From: Streptomyces populi
GTDB lineage: Bacteria > Actinomycetota > Actinomycetes > Streptomycetales > Streptomycetaceae
Direction: 5' to 3'
DNA: 64,000 bases
Assembly: GCF_002911015.1 (NCBI RefSeq)
Contig: NZ_KZ626844.1
Location: 1 to 64,000 of the forward strand
Part shown: positions 27,593-36,936 of the stretch, piece after piece
Layout: every line of letters begins with the position of its first letter
Position numbering within the stretch: position 1 is the stretch's first letter
The notes under the pieces: model-generated
Database searches by the model: none
What the model saw: the letters and a program-made list of their open reading frames with translations, nothing else
What the model was told of the DNA's origin: nothing
Made by a program: the position numbers and the translations under genes

Positions 27593-27728
27593 TCCGGGCC
27601 CCGGCAACCCTGCGGAGGCCGCTTCTGTCAAGGCCACGTACCATGGGGTAAGGCCGTGGCGTGTTCAGCCCGGCAGTGGCCCCGCGGATGCGGAGGCCGT
27701 CCACTCACTCCGGGAGAAGCGCCTCACT

Positions 27729-29636
27729 ATGGCCACGCGCCACGACATCCGCAACGTCGCCATCGTCGCCCACGTCGACCACGGCAAGACCACTCTGGTC
27801 GACGCCATGCTCAAGCAGGCCGGTGCCTTCGCCGCGCACGCCGCCGAGTCGCTCGACGACCGCATGATGGACTCGAACGACCTGGAACGTGAGAAGGGCA
27901 TCACGATCCTGGCGAAGAACACGGCGGTCAAGTACCACCCGAAGGATGGCGGCGACGCCATCACGATCAACATCATCGACACCCCCGGCCACGCCGACTT
28001 CGGTGGTGAGGTCGAGCGCGGCCTGTCGATGGTGGACGCGGTCGTCCTGCTGGTCGACGCCTCCGAGGGCCCGCTGCCGCAGACCCGCTTCGTGCTGCGC
28101 AAGGCGCTCCAGCAGCGTCTGCCCGTCATCCTCTGCATCAACAAGACGGACCGCCCGGACTCGCGGATCGACGAGGTCGTCAACGAGACCTACGACCTCT
28201 TCCTCGACCTGGACGCCGACGAGGACCAGATCGAGTTCCCGATCGTCTACGCCTGCGCGCGTGACGGCGTGGCCTCGCTGACCAAGCCGCAGGACGGCAC
28301 CGTCCCGGCCGACAGCGAGAACCTGGAGCCGTTCTTCTCGACGATCCTCGAGCACGTCCCGGCCCCGTCCTACGACGAGACCGCGCCGCTCCAGGCCCAC
28401 GTCACCAACCTGGACGCCGACAACTTCCTCGGCCGTATCGCGCTGCTGCGCGTCGAGCAGGGCGAGCTGCGCAAGGGCCAGACCGTCACGTGGATCAAGC
28501 GCGACGGCACGATGTCCAACGTGCGCATCACCGAGCTGCTGATGACCGAGGCGCTCACCCGCAAGCCCGCCGAGGTGGCCGGCCCCGGTGACATCTGCGC
28601 CGTCGCCGGTATCGCGGACATCATGATCGGTGAGACCCTCGCCGACACCGAGAACCCGATCGCGCTGCCGCTGATCACGGTCGACGAGCCGGCGATCTCC
28701 ATGACCATCGGTACCAACACCTCGCCGCTCGTCGGCCGCGGTGGCACGGGCAAGGGCGCGGACGCCAAGGCCGCGGTCAAGGACCGCAAGGTCACCGCCC
28801 GCCAGGTCAAGGACCGCCTCGACCGCGAGCTGATCGGTAACGTCTCCCTCCGTGTGCTCGACACCGAGCGCCCGGACGCCTGGGAGGTCCAGGGCCGTGG
28901 TGAGCTCGCGCTCGCCATCCTGGTCGAGCAGATGCGCCGCGAGGGCTTCGAGCTGACCATCGGCAAGCCCCAGGTCGTCACCCAGGAGATCGACGGCAAG
29001 ACCTACGAGCCCGTCGAGCGCATGACGATCGACGTGCCCGAGGAGCACATGGGCGCGGTCACGCAGCTCATGGGTGTCCGCAAGGGCCGGATGGACAACA
29101 TGTCGAACCACGGCTCCGGCTGGGTCCGCATGGAGTTCGTCGTTCCGTCCCGCGGTCTGATCGGCTTCCGGACCGAGTTCCTGACCCAGACCCGCGGCAC
29201 CGGCATCGGCCACTCCATCCACGAGGGCCACGAGCCGTGGTTCGGCAACCTGGCGACCCGTAACAACGGCTCGCTCGTCGCCGACCGCGCCGGCGCCGTC
29301 ACCGCGTTCGCGATGACGAACCTCCAGGAGCGCGGCGTGCTGTTCACCGACCCCGGCACCGAGGTGTACGAGGGCATGATCGTCGGCGAGAACTCGCGCT
29401 CCGACGACATGGACGTGAACATCACCAAGGAGAAGAAGCTCACGAACATGCGGTCGTCCTCGGCCGACTCGTTCGAGGCGATCGTCCCGCCGCGCAAGCT
29501 CTCGCTGGAGCAGTCGCTGGAGTTCTGCCGCGACGACGAGTGCGTCGAGGTGACCCCGGAGGCCGTTCGCATCCGCAAGGTCGTGCTCGACCAGCGCGAC
29601 CGCGCCCGCACCGCGAGCCGCGCCAAGCACGGCTGA
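27729..29636 (+). CDS. typA: Translational GTPase TypA/BipA
   Basis: 635-residue GTPase related to EF-G/LepA that binds the 70S ribosome and is needed under stress, in particular in ribosome assembly. The G1 motif is AHVDHGKT (residues 16-23), G3 DTPGH near 80, and G4 NKTD near 137. EF-Tu-like domain 2, the EF-G-like domain and the BipA-specific C-terminal domain follow. The alternative start upstream (27576) is rejected because the conserved N-terminus MATRHDIRNVAIVAHVDHG begins at 27729 after GGGAGA. Confidence 0.96.
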   Translation: MATRHDIRNVAIVAHVDHGKTTLVDAMLKQAGAFAAHAAESLDDRMMDSNDLEREKGITILAKNTAVKYHPKDGGDAITINIIDTPGHADFGGEVERGLSMVDAVVLLVDASEGPLPQTRFVLRKALQQRLPVILCINKTDRPDSRIDEVVNETYDLFLDLDADEDQIEFPIVYACARDGVASLTKPQDGTVPADSENLEPFFSTILEHVPAPSYDETAPLQAHVTNLDADNFLGRIALLRVEQGELRKGQTVTWIKRDGTMSNVRITELLMTEALTRKPAEVAGPGDICAVAGIADIMIGETLADTENPIALPLITVDEPAISMTIGTNTSPLVGRGGTGKGADAKAAVKDRKVTARQVKDRLDRELIGNVSLRVLDTERPDAWEVQGRGELALAILVEQMRREGFELTIGKPQVVTQEIDGKTYEPVERMTIDVPEEHMGAVTQLMGVRKGRMDNMSNHGSGWVRMEFVVPSRGLIGFRTEFLTQTRGTGIGHSIHEGHEPWFGNLATRNNGSLVADRAGAVTAFAMTNLQERGVLFTDPGTEVYEGMIVGENSRSDDMDVNITKEKKLTNMRSSSADSFEAIVPPRKLSLEQSLEFCRDDECVEVTPEAVRIRKVVLDQRDRARTASRAKHG

Positions 29637-29696
29637 TCCACCGGCCCTCGCCGGCCTGATCCTTCGGGTCCGGCCGGCTGATCCACCGGCATTCGG

Positions 29697-29734
29697 AGCC
29701 CGGGTGCCCCCGCATGGGGGTGCCCGGGCTTTTT
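29697..29734 (+). terminator. Rho-independent terminator of typA
   Basis: Perfect 15-bp stem (29697-29711 with 29716-29730, arm AGCCCGGGTGCCCCC), GCAT loop, followed by a T run. The strongest classical terminator in the window. Confidence 0.92.
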
Positions 29735-30395
29735 GCCACCCGTTTTCCGCCCTCCCGTGTCCGAAATCCGGTACCTCCAGACCGATACGCATGTAACACG
29801 TCCGTTTCGGGGGCTTCTCCCGCAGATCATTTTGTCCAGATTTTGGAAGATGTACGCGGCAGCTGTGATGGAACCGAGACCTAAAGGCTGTGGTCGGTTA
29901 TCTGGCTCATGTCACATAGTTAGCCGCGTAACGCTCGGGTCAATGGGTCATGCGCTGTGGGGACAGCGCCGACTCACGAGCACAGTGGGGTGCTTGATCC
30001 TCCGTCAGGGGTGTCGGAGGTCAGCAGCGCCCCTCCTGTCCGTGCACCGGTTGAGTCATGAGGAGGTACCCATGTGCGGTGTCACCAGCGCCCTGTGGGT
30101 CACATCGTCCCCTGCGGTCCGCGACGACGGCGCGGAGTTCCGAGCACGGATCCGCGCCCGCGCGTACTGACGCGGAGCCGGCGCCGTCCCGCCCGGCCCG
30201 AAGGACCGTGACGTGGTCTCAACTACGCGCGTCCCGCTGGGGTTTCCGGACGACCGCCGGGCGATCGACGTCTCTTCTGAACCGAACGGTGGTCGGCACG
30301 CCAGGTGACGGCCGCCGACTCGGCACGGCCTGATCCGCTCCGGCGGACCGGCTCCGCCGGGTACGGCACACCCACACTTGCGGAATGGGCGAATT
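29735..30395 (+). promoter_or_regulatory. Long upstream region of bldK
   Basis: About 660 bases between the typA terminator and bldKA. The part around 29760-29960 is AT-richer than its surroundings and is the likely promoter and regulator region. It then holds a small ORF with a perfect ribosome site and, at 30340-30360, a hairpin with 8-bp arms CCGGCGGA/TCCGCCGG just before bldKA. In S. coelicolor bldK is developmentally controlled; specific binding sites could not be assigned by eye. Confidence 0.5.
30072..30170 (+). CDS. Possible 32-residue leader peptide upstream of bldK
   Basis: Small ORF beginning MCGVTSALWVTSSP and ending RARIRARAY. It has a textbook Shine-Dalgarno AGGAGGT at 30061-30067, 4 bases before the ATG, better than most genes in this window. 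No membrane segment or known family. It lies in the bldK 5' region followed by a GC-rich hairpin, so it could be a regulatory leader; it could also be a chance ORF. Confidence 0.45.
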   Translation: MCGVTSALWVTSSPAVRDDGAEFRARIRARAY

Positions 30396-31430
30396 GTGAC
30401 GAGTCCTATCGAGACTGAGGACGGCGCGGAACCGGTCGTCGCACACGGCGGGCGGGCGGCGGCCACGAAACCCGAGGGCGAGCAGCTCGTCGGCCGGTCT
30501 CCCGGCCAGTTGATGTGGGCCCGCTTCAAACGGGACCGCTCGGGGGTCGTCTCCGCCTACGTCGTGGGGTTCTACTTCCTGATCGGGCTGGCGGCCCCGC
30601 TGATCTCCAAGCTGTACGGCAAGAACCCGTACACGGTGTACGCGGACGAGCGCCCCGAGCTCTTCGACAGCGCGGGCGTGCCGCTCCAGCCCAACGGCGG
30701 GATCAGCGGCGAGTTCTGGTTCGGCCTGGAGCCGGGCAACGGCTACGACGTCTTCACCAAGCTCATCTACGGCATCCGCACCTCGCTGATGATCTCCGTG
30801 GCGGTGACGGTGACGGTCGTGCTCACCGGCATCCTGCTGGGCGTCACCGCCGGCTACGTCGGCAGGAGGGCCGACTTCGTCATCAGCCGGGTCATCGACT
30901 TCCTGCTGGCCTTCCCCTCGCAGTTGTTCTTCATCGCGAGCATGCCGGTCGTGGTCTCGCTCTTCGTGAGTCCGCGCGACGAGACACCGACCTATGTGCG
31001 CGTGGTCGCTCTGATCGTCGTCCAGTGGTTCCTCGGCTGGATGAGTCTCGCCCGCATCCTGCGCGGGACCTCGCTCTCCCTGCGCGAGCGGGAGTTCATC
31101 GAGGCCGCCAAGGTGAGCGGGGCGTCCCCCTGGCGGATCATCCGCAAGGAGGTGCTGCCCAACGTGGTGACACCGCTGCTGGTGCAGACGACCTATCTGC
31201 TCCCCAACTTCGTGACGATCGAGGCGGGTCTGTCGTTCCTCGGCGTCGGAATCGTCGAACCGACGCCCGACTGGGGACAGATGTTCTCCAAGGCCTCGAC
31301 GGAACTCGTCCTGCAGAACGACATCACCTACATGTTCTTCCCGGGCGTCTCGATGATCATTTTCGTCGTCGCGTTCAACCTGCTCGGGGATTCGGTCAGG
31401 GACGCCTTCGATCCCAAGACGGCTCGCTGA
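30396..31430 (+). CDS. bldKA: BldK oligopeptide importer, permease (OppC type)
   Basis: 344-residue inner-membrane permease of the BldK oligopeptide ABC importer, which in S. coelicolor takes up an extracellular peptide signal needed for aerial mycelium. The OppC_N segment is FKRDRSGVVSAYVVGFYFLI (about 45-65), followed by BPD_transp_1 segments. The ATPase-contact EAA loop is EAAKVSGASPWRIIRKEVLP (about 228-247). The family-typical C-terminal end NLLGDSVRDAFDPKTAR is present. Start: GTG 30396 is preferred; TTG 30378 is an in-frame alternative. Gene order permease-binding protein-permease-ATPase-ATPase identifies the operon as bldKABCDE. Confidence 0.9.
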   Translation: MTSPIETEDGAEPVVAHGGRAAATKPEGEQLVGRSPGQLMWARFKRDRSGVVSAYVVGFYFLIGLAAPLISKLYGKNPYTVYADERPELFDSAGVPLQPNGGISGEFWFGLEPGNGYDVFTKLIYGIRTSLMISVAVTVTVVLTGILLGVTAGYVGRRADFVISRVIDFLLAFPSQLFFIASMPVVVSLFVSPRDETPTYVRVVALIVVQWFLGWMSLARILRGTSLSLREREFIEAAKVSGASPWRIIRKEVLPNVVTPLLVQTTYLLPNFVTIEAGLSFLGVGIVEPTPDWGQMFSKASTELVLQNDITYMFFPGVSMIIFVVAFNLLGDSVRDAFDPKTAR

Positions 31431-31585
31431 CCACACAGTTGTGGGCGCCTTCGCCCCGTTCACGAACGGCACTTCCACAGCACCGCAATGTCCGACACCG
31501 GTCCGAAGACCGCAGACCGCAACTCACCGGCACCACAGGTGCACTCGTTCGCACCGGTGACAACAGATGGGTAGGAATCTGAGTG

Positions 31586-33394
31586 ATGAGTAGGGGCGGA
31601 CGCCACGCATACGCCGCAATCTCAGTGCTCGCGGCGGGAGCTCTCGTGCTCACCGGTTGCAGCAAGGGCGGCAGCGACAAGGGGAACGACAACAAGAAGG
31701 ACAAGGAGAACGCGCAGCGGCAGCAGCAGTCGATCAAGTTCGGCGACGCCGCCGCCTCCACCGGCCCCGCGGCCGAGGTGCCCGGCGCGAAGAGCGGCGG
31801 CACGATGGAGGTCCTCCAGCGCGACAGCTACGCGCACCTGGACCCGGGCCAGATCTACGTCTCCGACGAGGGCTCCCTGGCCACGCTGATCCACCGTGGG
31901 CTGACCGGGTACAAGGCCACGAGCGACGACGGTTCCAAGCACGAGGTCGTCGGTGACCTCGCCACCGACTCCGGCACCACGACGGACGGCGGCAAGACCT
32001 GGAAGTACACGCTCAAGGACGGCATCAAGTTCGCGGACGGTTCGCCGATCACGTCCAAGGACGTCCGCCACACCTTCGAGCGCATGTTCGCGCCGTTCAT
32101 CAACCAGGGCCCGCCCTACATCCAGCAGTGGCTCGCCGACACCCCCGGCGCGGACTACCGCAAGCTGCTGAAGGACGGCCCCTACAAGGGCAAGCACCTG
32201 TCGGACGACATCCTGCAGACGCCGGACGACAAAACCATCGTCTTCAAGTTCAAGAGCTCGCACCCCGACCTGCCGTACGCCCTCGCCATGGCGGGCTACG
32301 CGGTCGTCTCCGCCAAGGGCGACACCAAGACGAAGTACGACCGGGCGCCCGTGACGACCGGACCGTACAAGATCGAGTCGTTCAAGTCCGGCAAGTCGAT
32401 GGTCCTCGTGAAGAACACCAACTGGGACCCGAAGACGGACCCGATCCGCCACCAGTACGTGGACAAGTTCAACATCACGTTCAACCAGCAGTACGAGGCG
32501 TCCACCAAGACGCTGCTGGCGGACACCGGCGCCGACCAGGCCGGCATCAGCTTCAACAACCAGGTCGACGCGGGCAACCTCTCCAAGGTCCTCGCCGACC
32601 CGAAGCTGAAGTCCCGTACGGTCTCGGGCTTCCAGCCCTACGTCGGCCAGATGAACATCAACATGAGCCACCCGGCCCTCAAGGACAAGAAGATCCGCCA
32701 GGCCATCGCCTACGCCCTGCCGATCACGCCGTTCGTGCGTGCCTACGGCGGCACCGACGCGATGGAGGTCGCCGGCGGTCTCATCAGCCCGACCGTCAGC
32801 GGCTACGACGCCTCCTTCGACCCGTTCGGCAAGAAGAAGAAGCCGGCCGGTGACCCGGAGAAGGCCAAGGCCCTGCTGAAGGAAGCGGGCAAGGTGGGCA
32901 TGAAGCTGACCTTCGGCTACATCAACACCCCCGAGGGCCAGCAGTACTCCACCGCCATGGCGGCGGGTCTGAAGAAGGCCGGCTTCGACGTCCAGCGCCA
33001 GGAGATCCCGGCCGAGACCTACTACGACCAGGTCAGCAAGCTGGACAACAACTACGACATCTTCCACACCGCGTGGGGTGCCGACTGGCCGTCCGCCTCG
33101 ACCGTGATCCCGCCGCTGTACGACGGCCGCGGTATCGCCGACGGCGCGCAGAACTACTCGCAGGTCAACGACCCCAAGGTGAACGCGGACATCGACCGCA
33201 TCAACAAGATCACCGACCCGGTCAAGGCCGCGGCCGAGTGGGAGAAGGTCGACCAGTACCTGGTCAAGGACGTCGTCAACGAGGTCCCGACCGGCTACTA
33301 CAAGCAGACCCAGATCGCCGGCTCCAAGGTCGGCGGCATGGTCTACGACGACGTGATCGGCGGCGTCGACCCCCGTCGCCTGTTCGTCAAGTAA
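31586..33394 (+). CDS. bldKB: BldK oligopeptide-binding lipoprotein
   Basis: 602-residue SBP_bac_5 lipoprotein that captures peptides outside the cell for BldKA/BldKC. The Sec signal peptide ends at lipobox LTGC (Cys25), followed by a Lys/Asp/Gln-rich linker. Family motifs are KYTLKDGIKFADGSPITSKD (near 140-160) and HAWGADWPSAST-like (TAWGADWPSAS near 500). There is a 155-base gap after bldKA, so an internal promoter is possible. ATG 31586 or GTG 31583 both fit the AGGA at 31573-31576. A strong hairpin follows the stop. Confidence 0.93.
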   Translation: MSRGGRHAYAAISVLAAGALVLTGCSKGGSDKGNDNKKDKENAQRQQQSIKFGDAAASTGPAAEVPGAKSGGTMEVLQRDSYAHLDPGQIYVSDEGSLATLIHRGLTGYKATSDDGSKHEVVGDLATDSGTTTDGGKTWKYTLKDGIKFADGSPITSKDVRHTFERMFAPFINQGPPYIQQWLADTPGADYRKLLKDGPYKGKHLSDDILQTPDDKTIVFKFKSSHPDLPYALAMAGYAVVSAKGDTKTKYDRAPVTTGPYKIESFKSGKSMVLVKNTNWDPKTDPIRHQYVDKFNITFNQQYEASTKTLLADTGADQAGISFNNQVDAGNLSKVLADPKLKSRTVSGFQPYVGQMNINMSHPALKDKKIRQAIAYALPITPFVRAYGGTDAMEVAGGLISPTVSGYDASFDPFGKKKKPAGDPEKAKALLKEAGKVGMKLTFGYINTPEGQQYSTAMAAGLKKAGFDVQRQEIPAETYYDQVSKLDNNYDIFHTAWGADWPSASTVIPPLYDGRGIADGAQNYSQVNDPKVNADIDRINKITDPVKAAAEWEKVDQYLVKDVVNEVPTGYYKQTQIAGSKVGGMVYDDVIGGVDPRRLFVK

Positions 33395-33407
33395 CCGTCG
33401 CTCTGAC

Positions 33408-33453
33408 GGGGCCCGGCGCGCTCGCCCTCGGCGGGGCACACGCGCCGGGCCCC
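33408..33453 (+). terminator. Intercistronic hairpin after bldKB
   Basis: 13-bp perfect stem (33408-33420, 33441-33453, arm GGGGCCCGGCGCG) with 20-base loop, between bldKB and bldKC. More likely an mRNA-stabilising or attenuating element than a full terminator. Confidence 0.65.
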
Positions 33454-33488
33454 GCCGGGCCCGCTGACGTCTGAGAGCTGCCCCTGCC

Positions 33489-34469
33489 ATGCTGCGCTTC
33501 CTCATTCGCCGGACACTCGGCGCCGCCGTCATCCTCTTCCTGCTGAGCATCGTCGCGTTCCTGCTGTTCTTCGGGATGCCGAGGGACCCGGGACTGCTGA
33601 TGTGCGGCAAGACATGCACGCCCGCCAACCTCGCGAACATCCATCATGTGCTCGGCCTCGACAAGTCGATCCCCGAGCAGTACTGGGTCTTCCTGCACAA
33701 CCTCGTGCTGGGCAGCAACGGCTTCGACCAGGGTCCGTGCCCCGCACCCTGTTTCGGGTACTCGTACCACACCAACGAGGCGGTCTGGGGCACACTGATG
33801 GACCGTCTGCCCACGACGGTCTCGCTGACGCTGGGCGCCGCCGTCTGCTTCCTGTTCGTGGGTCTCGGCACGGGCATGCTCTCCGCGTGGAAGCGCGGCA
33901 CGCTCGTGGACAAGACGGTGACGGCCGGCGCGATGGTGCTCAGCTCGATGCAGATCTACTTCCTCGGCCCGCTGGCGCTCGCGGCCCTCGTCTACCAGAG
34001 CCACCTCTTCGACAAGCCCGCCTACAACGACTTCACCGCGAACCCGGCCAGCTGGTTCAGCGGACTGATCATCCCCTGGGTGATCCTGTCCACGATCTTC
34101 GCCTCGCAGTACACCCGTATGGCGCGCTCGTCGATGATCGAGCAGCTCCAGGAGGAACACGTCCGTACCGCGCGGGCCAAGGGCATGTCGCGCAAGTACG
34201 TCTTCTTCCGCTACGCCTGGCGCGGATCCCTGATCCCCATCGTCACCATCTTCGGCATCGACCTCGGCTCGCTGCTGGGCGGCGCGATCATCACCGAGTA
34301 CACCTTCGGACTGCCCGGCCTCGGCAAGCTCGCCGTCGAGTCGGTCTTCTTCAGCGACCTGCCGCTGCTGCTGGGCGTGATGCTCTTCTCCGCCGCCATG
34401 ATCCTGCTGTTCAACATCATCGTGGATGCCTGCTACGCCTTCATCGACCCGCGCGTGCGGCTGTCCTAG
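33489..34469 (+). CDS. bldKC: BldK oligopeptide importer, permease (OppB type)
   Basis: 326-residue permease with six expected membrane segments, starting MLRFLIRRTLGAAVILFLLS. The first external loop has two Cys pairs, MCGKTCT (near 38-44) and CPAPC (near 81-85), conserved in the second bldK copy. The EAA loop is RTARAKGMSRKYVFFRYAWR. It ends IVDACYAFIDPRVRLS, the usual OppB tail. The bldKD start follows 9 bases later. Confidence 0.92.
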   Translation: MLRFLIRRTLGAAVILFLLSIVAFLLFFGMPRDPGLLMCGKTCTPANLANIHHVLGLDKSIPEQYWVFLHNLVLGSNGFDQGPCPAPCFGYSYHTNEAVWGTLMDRLPTTVSLTLGAAVCFLFVGLGTGMLSAWKRGTLVDKTVTAGAMVLSSMQIYFLGPLALAALVYQSHLFDKPAYNDFTANPASWFSGLIIPWVILSTIFASQYTRMARSSMIEQLQEEHVRTARAKGMSRKYVFFRYAWRGSLIPIVTIFGIDLGSLLGGAIITEYTFGLPGLGKLAVESVFFSDLPLLLGVMLFSAAMILLFNIIVDACYAFIDPRVRLS

Positions 34470-34478
34470 GAGCGATCC

Positions 34479-35540
34479 GTGACCACTTCGACCAAGGAAT
34501 CGGGTGCCGCGGCCCCGGCGGGCTCGGGCCCCTTCCTCTCGGTGCGCGACCTGTACGTCCGGTTCAAGACCGAGGACGGCGTCGTCAAGGCCGTGGACGG
34601 GCTCTCCTTCGACCTGGAGCGGGGCAAGACCCTCGGCATCGTGGGGGAGTCGGGCTCCGGCAAGTCGGTGACCAACCTGACGGTCCTCGGCCTGCACAAC
34701 CCGATGTTCACGAGCATCGAGGGCGAGATCGTCCTGGACGGCCAGGAGCTGATCACCGCCCGCGAGGCCGAGCTGGAGAAGGTGCGCGGCAACAAGGCCG
34801 CGATGATCTTCCAGGACCCGCTGACGGCGCTCTCCCCGTACTACACGGTGGGCCGGCAGATCGCGGAGCCGTTCTGGAAGCACACCGGGGCGTCGAAGAA
34901 GGCGGCCTGGGACCGCGCGGTGGAGATGCTCGGCAAGGTCGGCATCCCCAACCCCAAGGAGCGGGCGAAGGACTACCCGCACCAGTTCTCCGGCGGCATG
35001 CGCCAGCGCGCGATGATCGCGATGGCACTGGTCTGCGACCCCGACCTCCTGATCGCGGACGAGCCGACCACCGCGCTCGACGTCACCGTGCAGGCCCAGA
35101 TCCTCGACCTCCTGAAGAACCTCCAGCAGGAGTTCGGCTCGGCGATCATCTTCATCACGCACGACCTGGGCGTGATCGCGGACATGGCCGACGACATCAT
35201 GGTGATGTACGCGGGCGGAGCCGTGGAACGCGGCACGGTCGACGAGGTGCTGCGCTCGCCCCAGCACCCCTACACCTGGGGCCTGCTGAACTCGATGCCA
35301 CGGCTGGACTCGGACCTCGACACCCCGCTGGCGCCCATCCCCGGCGCGCCGCCCTCCCTGCTGAGGCCGCCGTCGGGCTGCCGGTTCCACCCCCGCTGCG
35401 CCTTCCAGGGCGAGGTCGGGGGCGCGCGGTGCGTGGACGAACTCCCGCTGCTGCCGGCGGGCCGGGGCGGCGCGTGCCATCTCACGGCCGAGCAGAAGCA
35501 GACCATTTTCGTCGAGCAGATCAAGCCCCGGCTGCGGTAG
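34479..35540 (+). CDS. bldKD: BldK oligopeptide importer, ATPase (OppD type)
   Basis: 353-residue ABC ATPase. Walker [10 protein letters not shown] (near 53), Q-loop FQDPLTAL, signature FSGGMRQR, Walker [15 protein letters not shown], and switch histidine [10 protein letters not shown] are all intact. The C-terminal oligo_HPY region has [12 protein letters not shown] plus later cysteines; in Opp/Dpp ATPases of known structure such cysteines can hold an iron-sulfur cluster. The start is GTG 34479 after AGGAGCG. It pairs with BldKE to power uptake. Confidence 0.93.
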   Translation: MTTSTKESGAAAPAGSGPFLSVRDLYVRFKTEDGVVKAVDGLSFDLERGKTLGIVGESGSGKSVTNLTVLGLHNPMFTSIEGEIVLDGQELITAREAELEKVRGNKAAMIFQDPLTALSPYYTVGRQIAEPFWKHTGASKKAAWDRAVEMLGKVGIPNPKERAKDYPHQFSGGMRQRAMIAMALVCDPDLLIADEPTTALDVTVQAQILDLLKNLQQEFGSAIIFITHDLGVIADMADDIMVMYAGGAVERGTVDEVLRSPQHPYTWGLLNSMPRLDSDLDTPLAPIPGAPPSLLRPPSGCRFHPRCAFQGEVGGARCVDELPLLPAGRGGACHLTAEQKQTIFVEQIKPRLR

Positions 35541-35553
35541 GGAGAAGAGCGAC

Positions 35554-36705
35554 ATGAAGGAAGACGTCGCGAAGGACGTCACGACGGGCGCCACCACGCT
35601 GCCCGCCCCCCGCGCCGCCGCCAAGGACGCCTCGGCCGAGCCGCTGCTCGTGGTGGACAAGCTGGTCAAACACTTCCCGATCAAGGGCGGTTTCCCCGTC
35701 CGGCGCACGGTCGGCGCGGTGCAGGCCGTGGACGGCATCGACCTGACGGTGCACGTGGGCGAGAGCTTCGGCCTGGTGGGGGAGTCGGGCTGCGGGAAGT
35801 CGACGACCGGACGCCTGATCACCCGGCTGCTGGAGCCGACGGGCGGCACCATCTCGTACCGCGGCCGGGACATCAGCCATGCCAGCCGCAAGGAGCTGGC
35901 GCCGGTCCGTTCCGAGATCCAGATGATCTTCCAGGACCCCTACTCGTCGCTGAATCCGCGCCAGACCGTCGGCAAGATCATCTCCGCGCCGATGGAGATC
36001 AACGGGATCGATCCGTCCGGCGGCCGCGAGAAGCGGGTCCGTGAGCTCCTCGAGATCGTCGGTCTGAACCCCGAGCACTTCAACCGCTTCCCGCACGAGT
36101 TCTCCGGGGGTCAGCGCCAGCGCATCGGCGTGGCCCGCGCGCTGGCGTCCGAGCCGAAGCTGATCGTCGCGGACGAACCGGTCTCCGCGCTCGACGTCTC
36201 CATCCAGGCGCAGGTCGTCAACCTCCTCCAGAAGGTGCAGCGGGAACTGGGCATCGCGTTCCTGTTCATCGCCCACGACCTGGCCGTGGTACGGCACTTC
36301 TCGCAGCGGGTCGCGGTCATGTACCTCGGCAAGGTGATCGAGGTCGGCGACCGGGGCTCGATCTACACCCGGCCCCGGCACCCCTACACCCACGCCCTGC
36401 TCTCCGCGGTCCCCGAGGTCGAGCTGGAGGAGTCCGGCAAGGTCCGGCGGGAGCGCATCCGGCTCGCCGGCGACGTGCCCTCCCCCATCTCCCCGCCCTC
36501 CGGCTGCCGCTTCCGCACCCGCTGCTGGAAGGCGCAGGACAAGTGCGCCCAGGAGGAGCCGCCGCTGGTCCGCCTGTCGGGCAACCGCGAGGGCCATCTG
36601 ACGGCGTGCCACTTCCCGGAGGACCCGACCACCGAGGCGCGCGACGAGGACATCGTGCTGGACCCGGCGCTGGCGGCCCTGGAGGAAGCGGCCGAGGACC
36701 AGTAG
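35554..36705 (+). CDS. bldKE: BldK oligopeptide importer, ATPase (OppF type)
   Basis: 383-residue ABC ATPase with Walker [12 protein letters not shown], signature FSGGQRQR and Walker [15 protein letters not shown]. The switch region is IAHDLAVVRH, and the oligo_HPY cysteines are in [17 protein letters not shown]. The N-terminus (about 30 residues) is an Ala/Thr-rich extension absent from the second copy. Bases 36013-36107 are identical to the reverse complement of 40672-40766 in the paralogous operon, a sign of recent gene conversion or duplication. It closes the bldK operon. Confidence 0.93.
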   Translation: MKEDVAKDVTTGATTLPAPRAAAKDASAEPLLVVDKLVKHFPIKGGFPVRRTVGAVQAVDGIDLTVHVGESFGLVGESGCGKSTTGRLITRLLEPTGGTISYRGRDISHASRKELAPVRSEIQMIFQDPYSSLNPRQTVGKIISAPMEINGIDPSGGREKRVRELLEIVGLNPEHFNRFPHEFSGGQRQRIGVARALASEPKLIVADEPVSALDVSIQAQVVNLLQKVQRELGIAFLFIAHDLAVVRHFSQRVAVMYLGKVIEVGDRGSIYTRPRHPYTHALLSAVPEVELEESGKVRRERIRLAGDVPSPISPPSGCRFRTRCWKAQDKCAQEEPPLVRLSGNREGHLTACHFPEDPTTEARDEDIVLDPALAALEEAAEDQ

Positions 36706-36723
36706 GGCGAACCGCGGTACGGA

Positions 36724-36761
36724 GGAAGGGGCCCGGCGCGTCGCGCGCGGGCCCCTCTTCC
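36724..36761 (+). terminator. Terminator hairpin after bldKE
   Basis: GC-rich stem with a small bulge (GGAAGGGGCCCGGCGCG pairing with CGCGCGGGCCCCTCTTCC) 18 bases past the stop. Confidence 0.7.
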
Positions 36762-36936
36762 GTGCCGGCCGGTGCCGCGGGTGCGCGCCGCCTCCCGTGA
36801 CGGACGTGCCGCCCCGTACGGGCCGCCGGCGCACGGCGGACGTGCTGCCGACGCACGGCGTACGTGCCGCCCCGCTCACCGGGCCGGTTCGGCCGGTTCG
36901 GCCTGTCCGGCCGCCCGGGTCCGGGATCCCCGGGAG

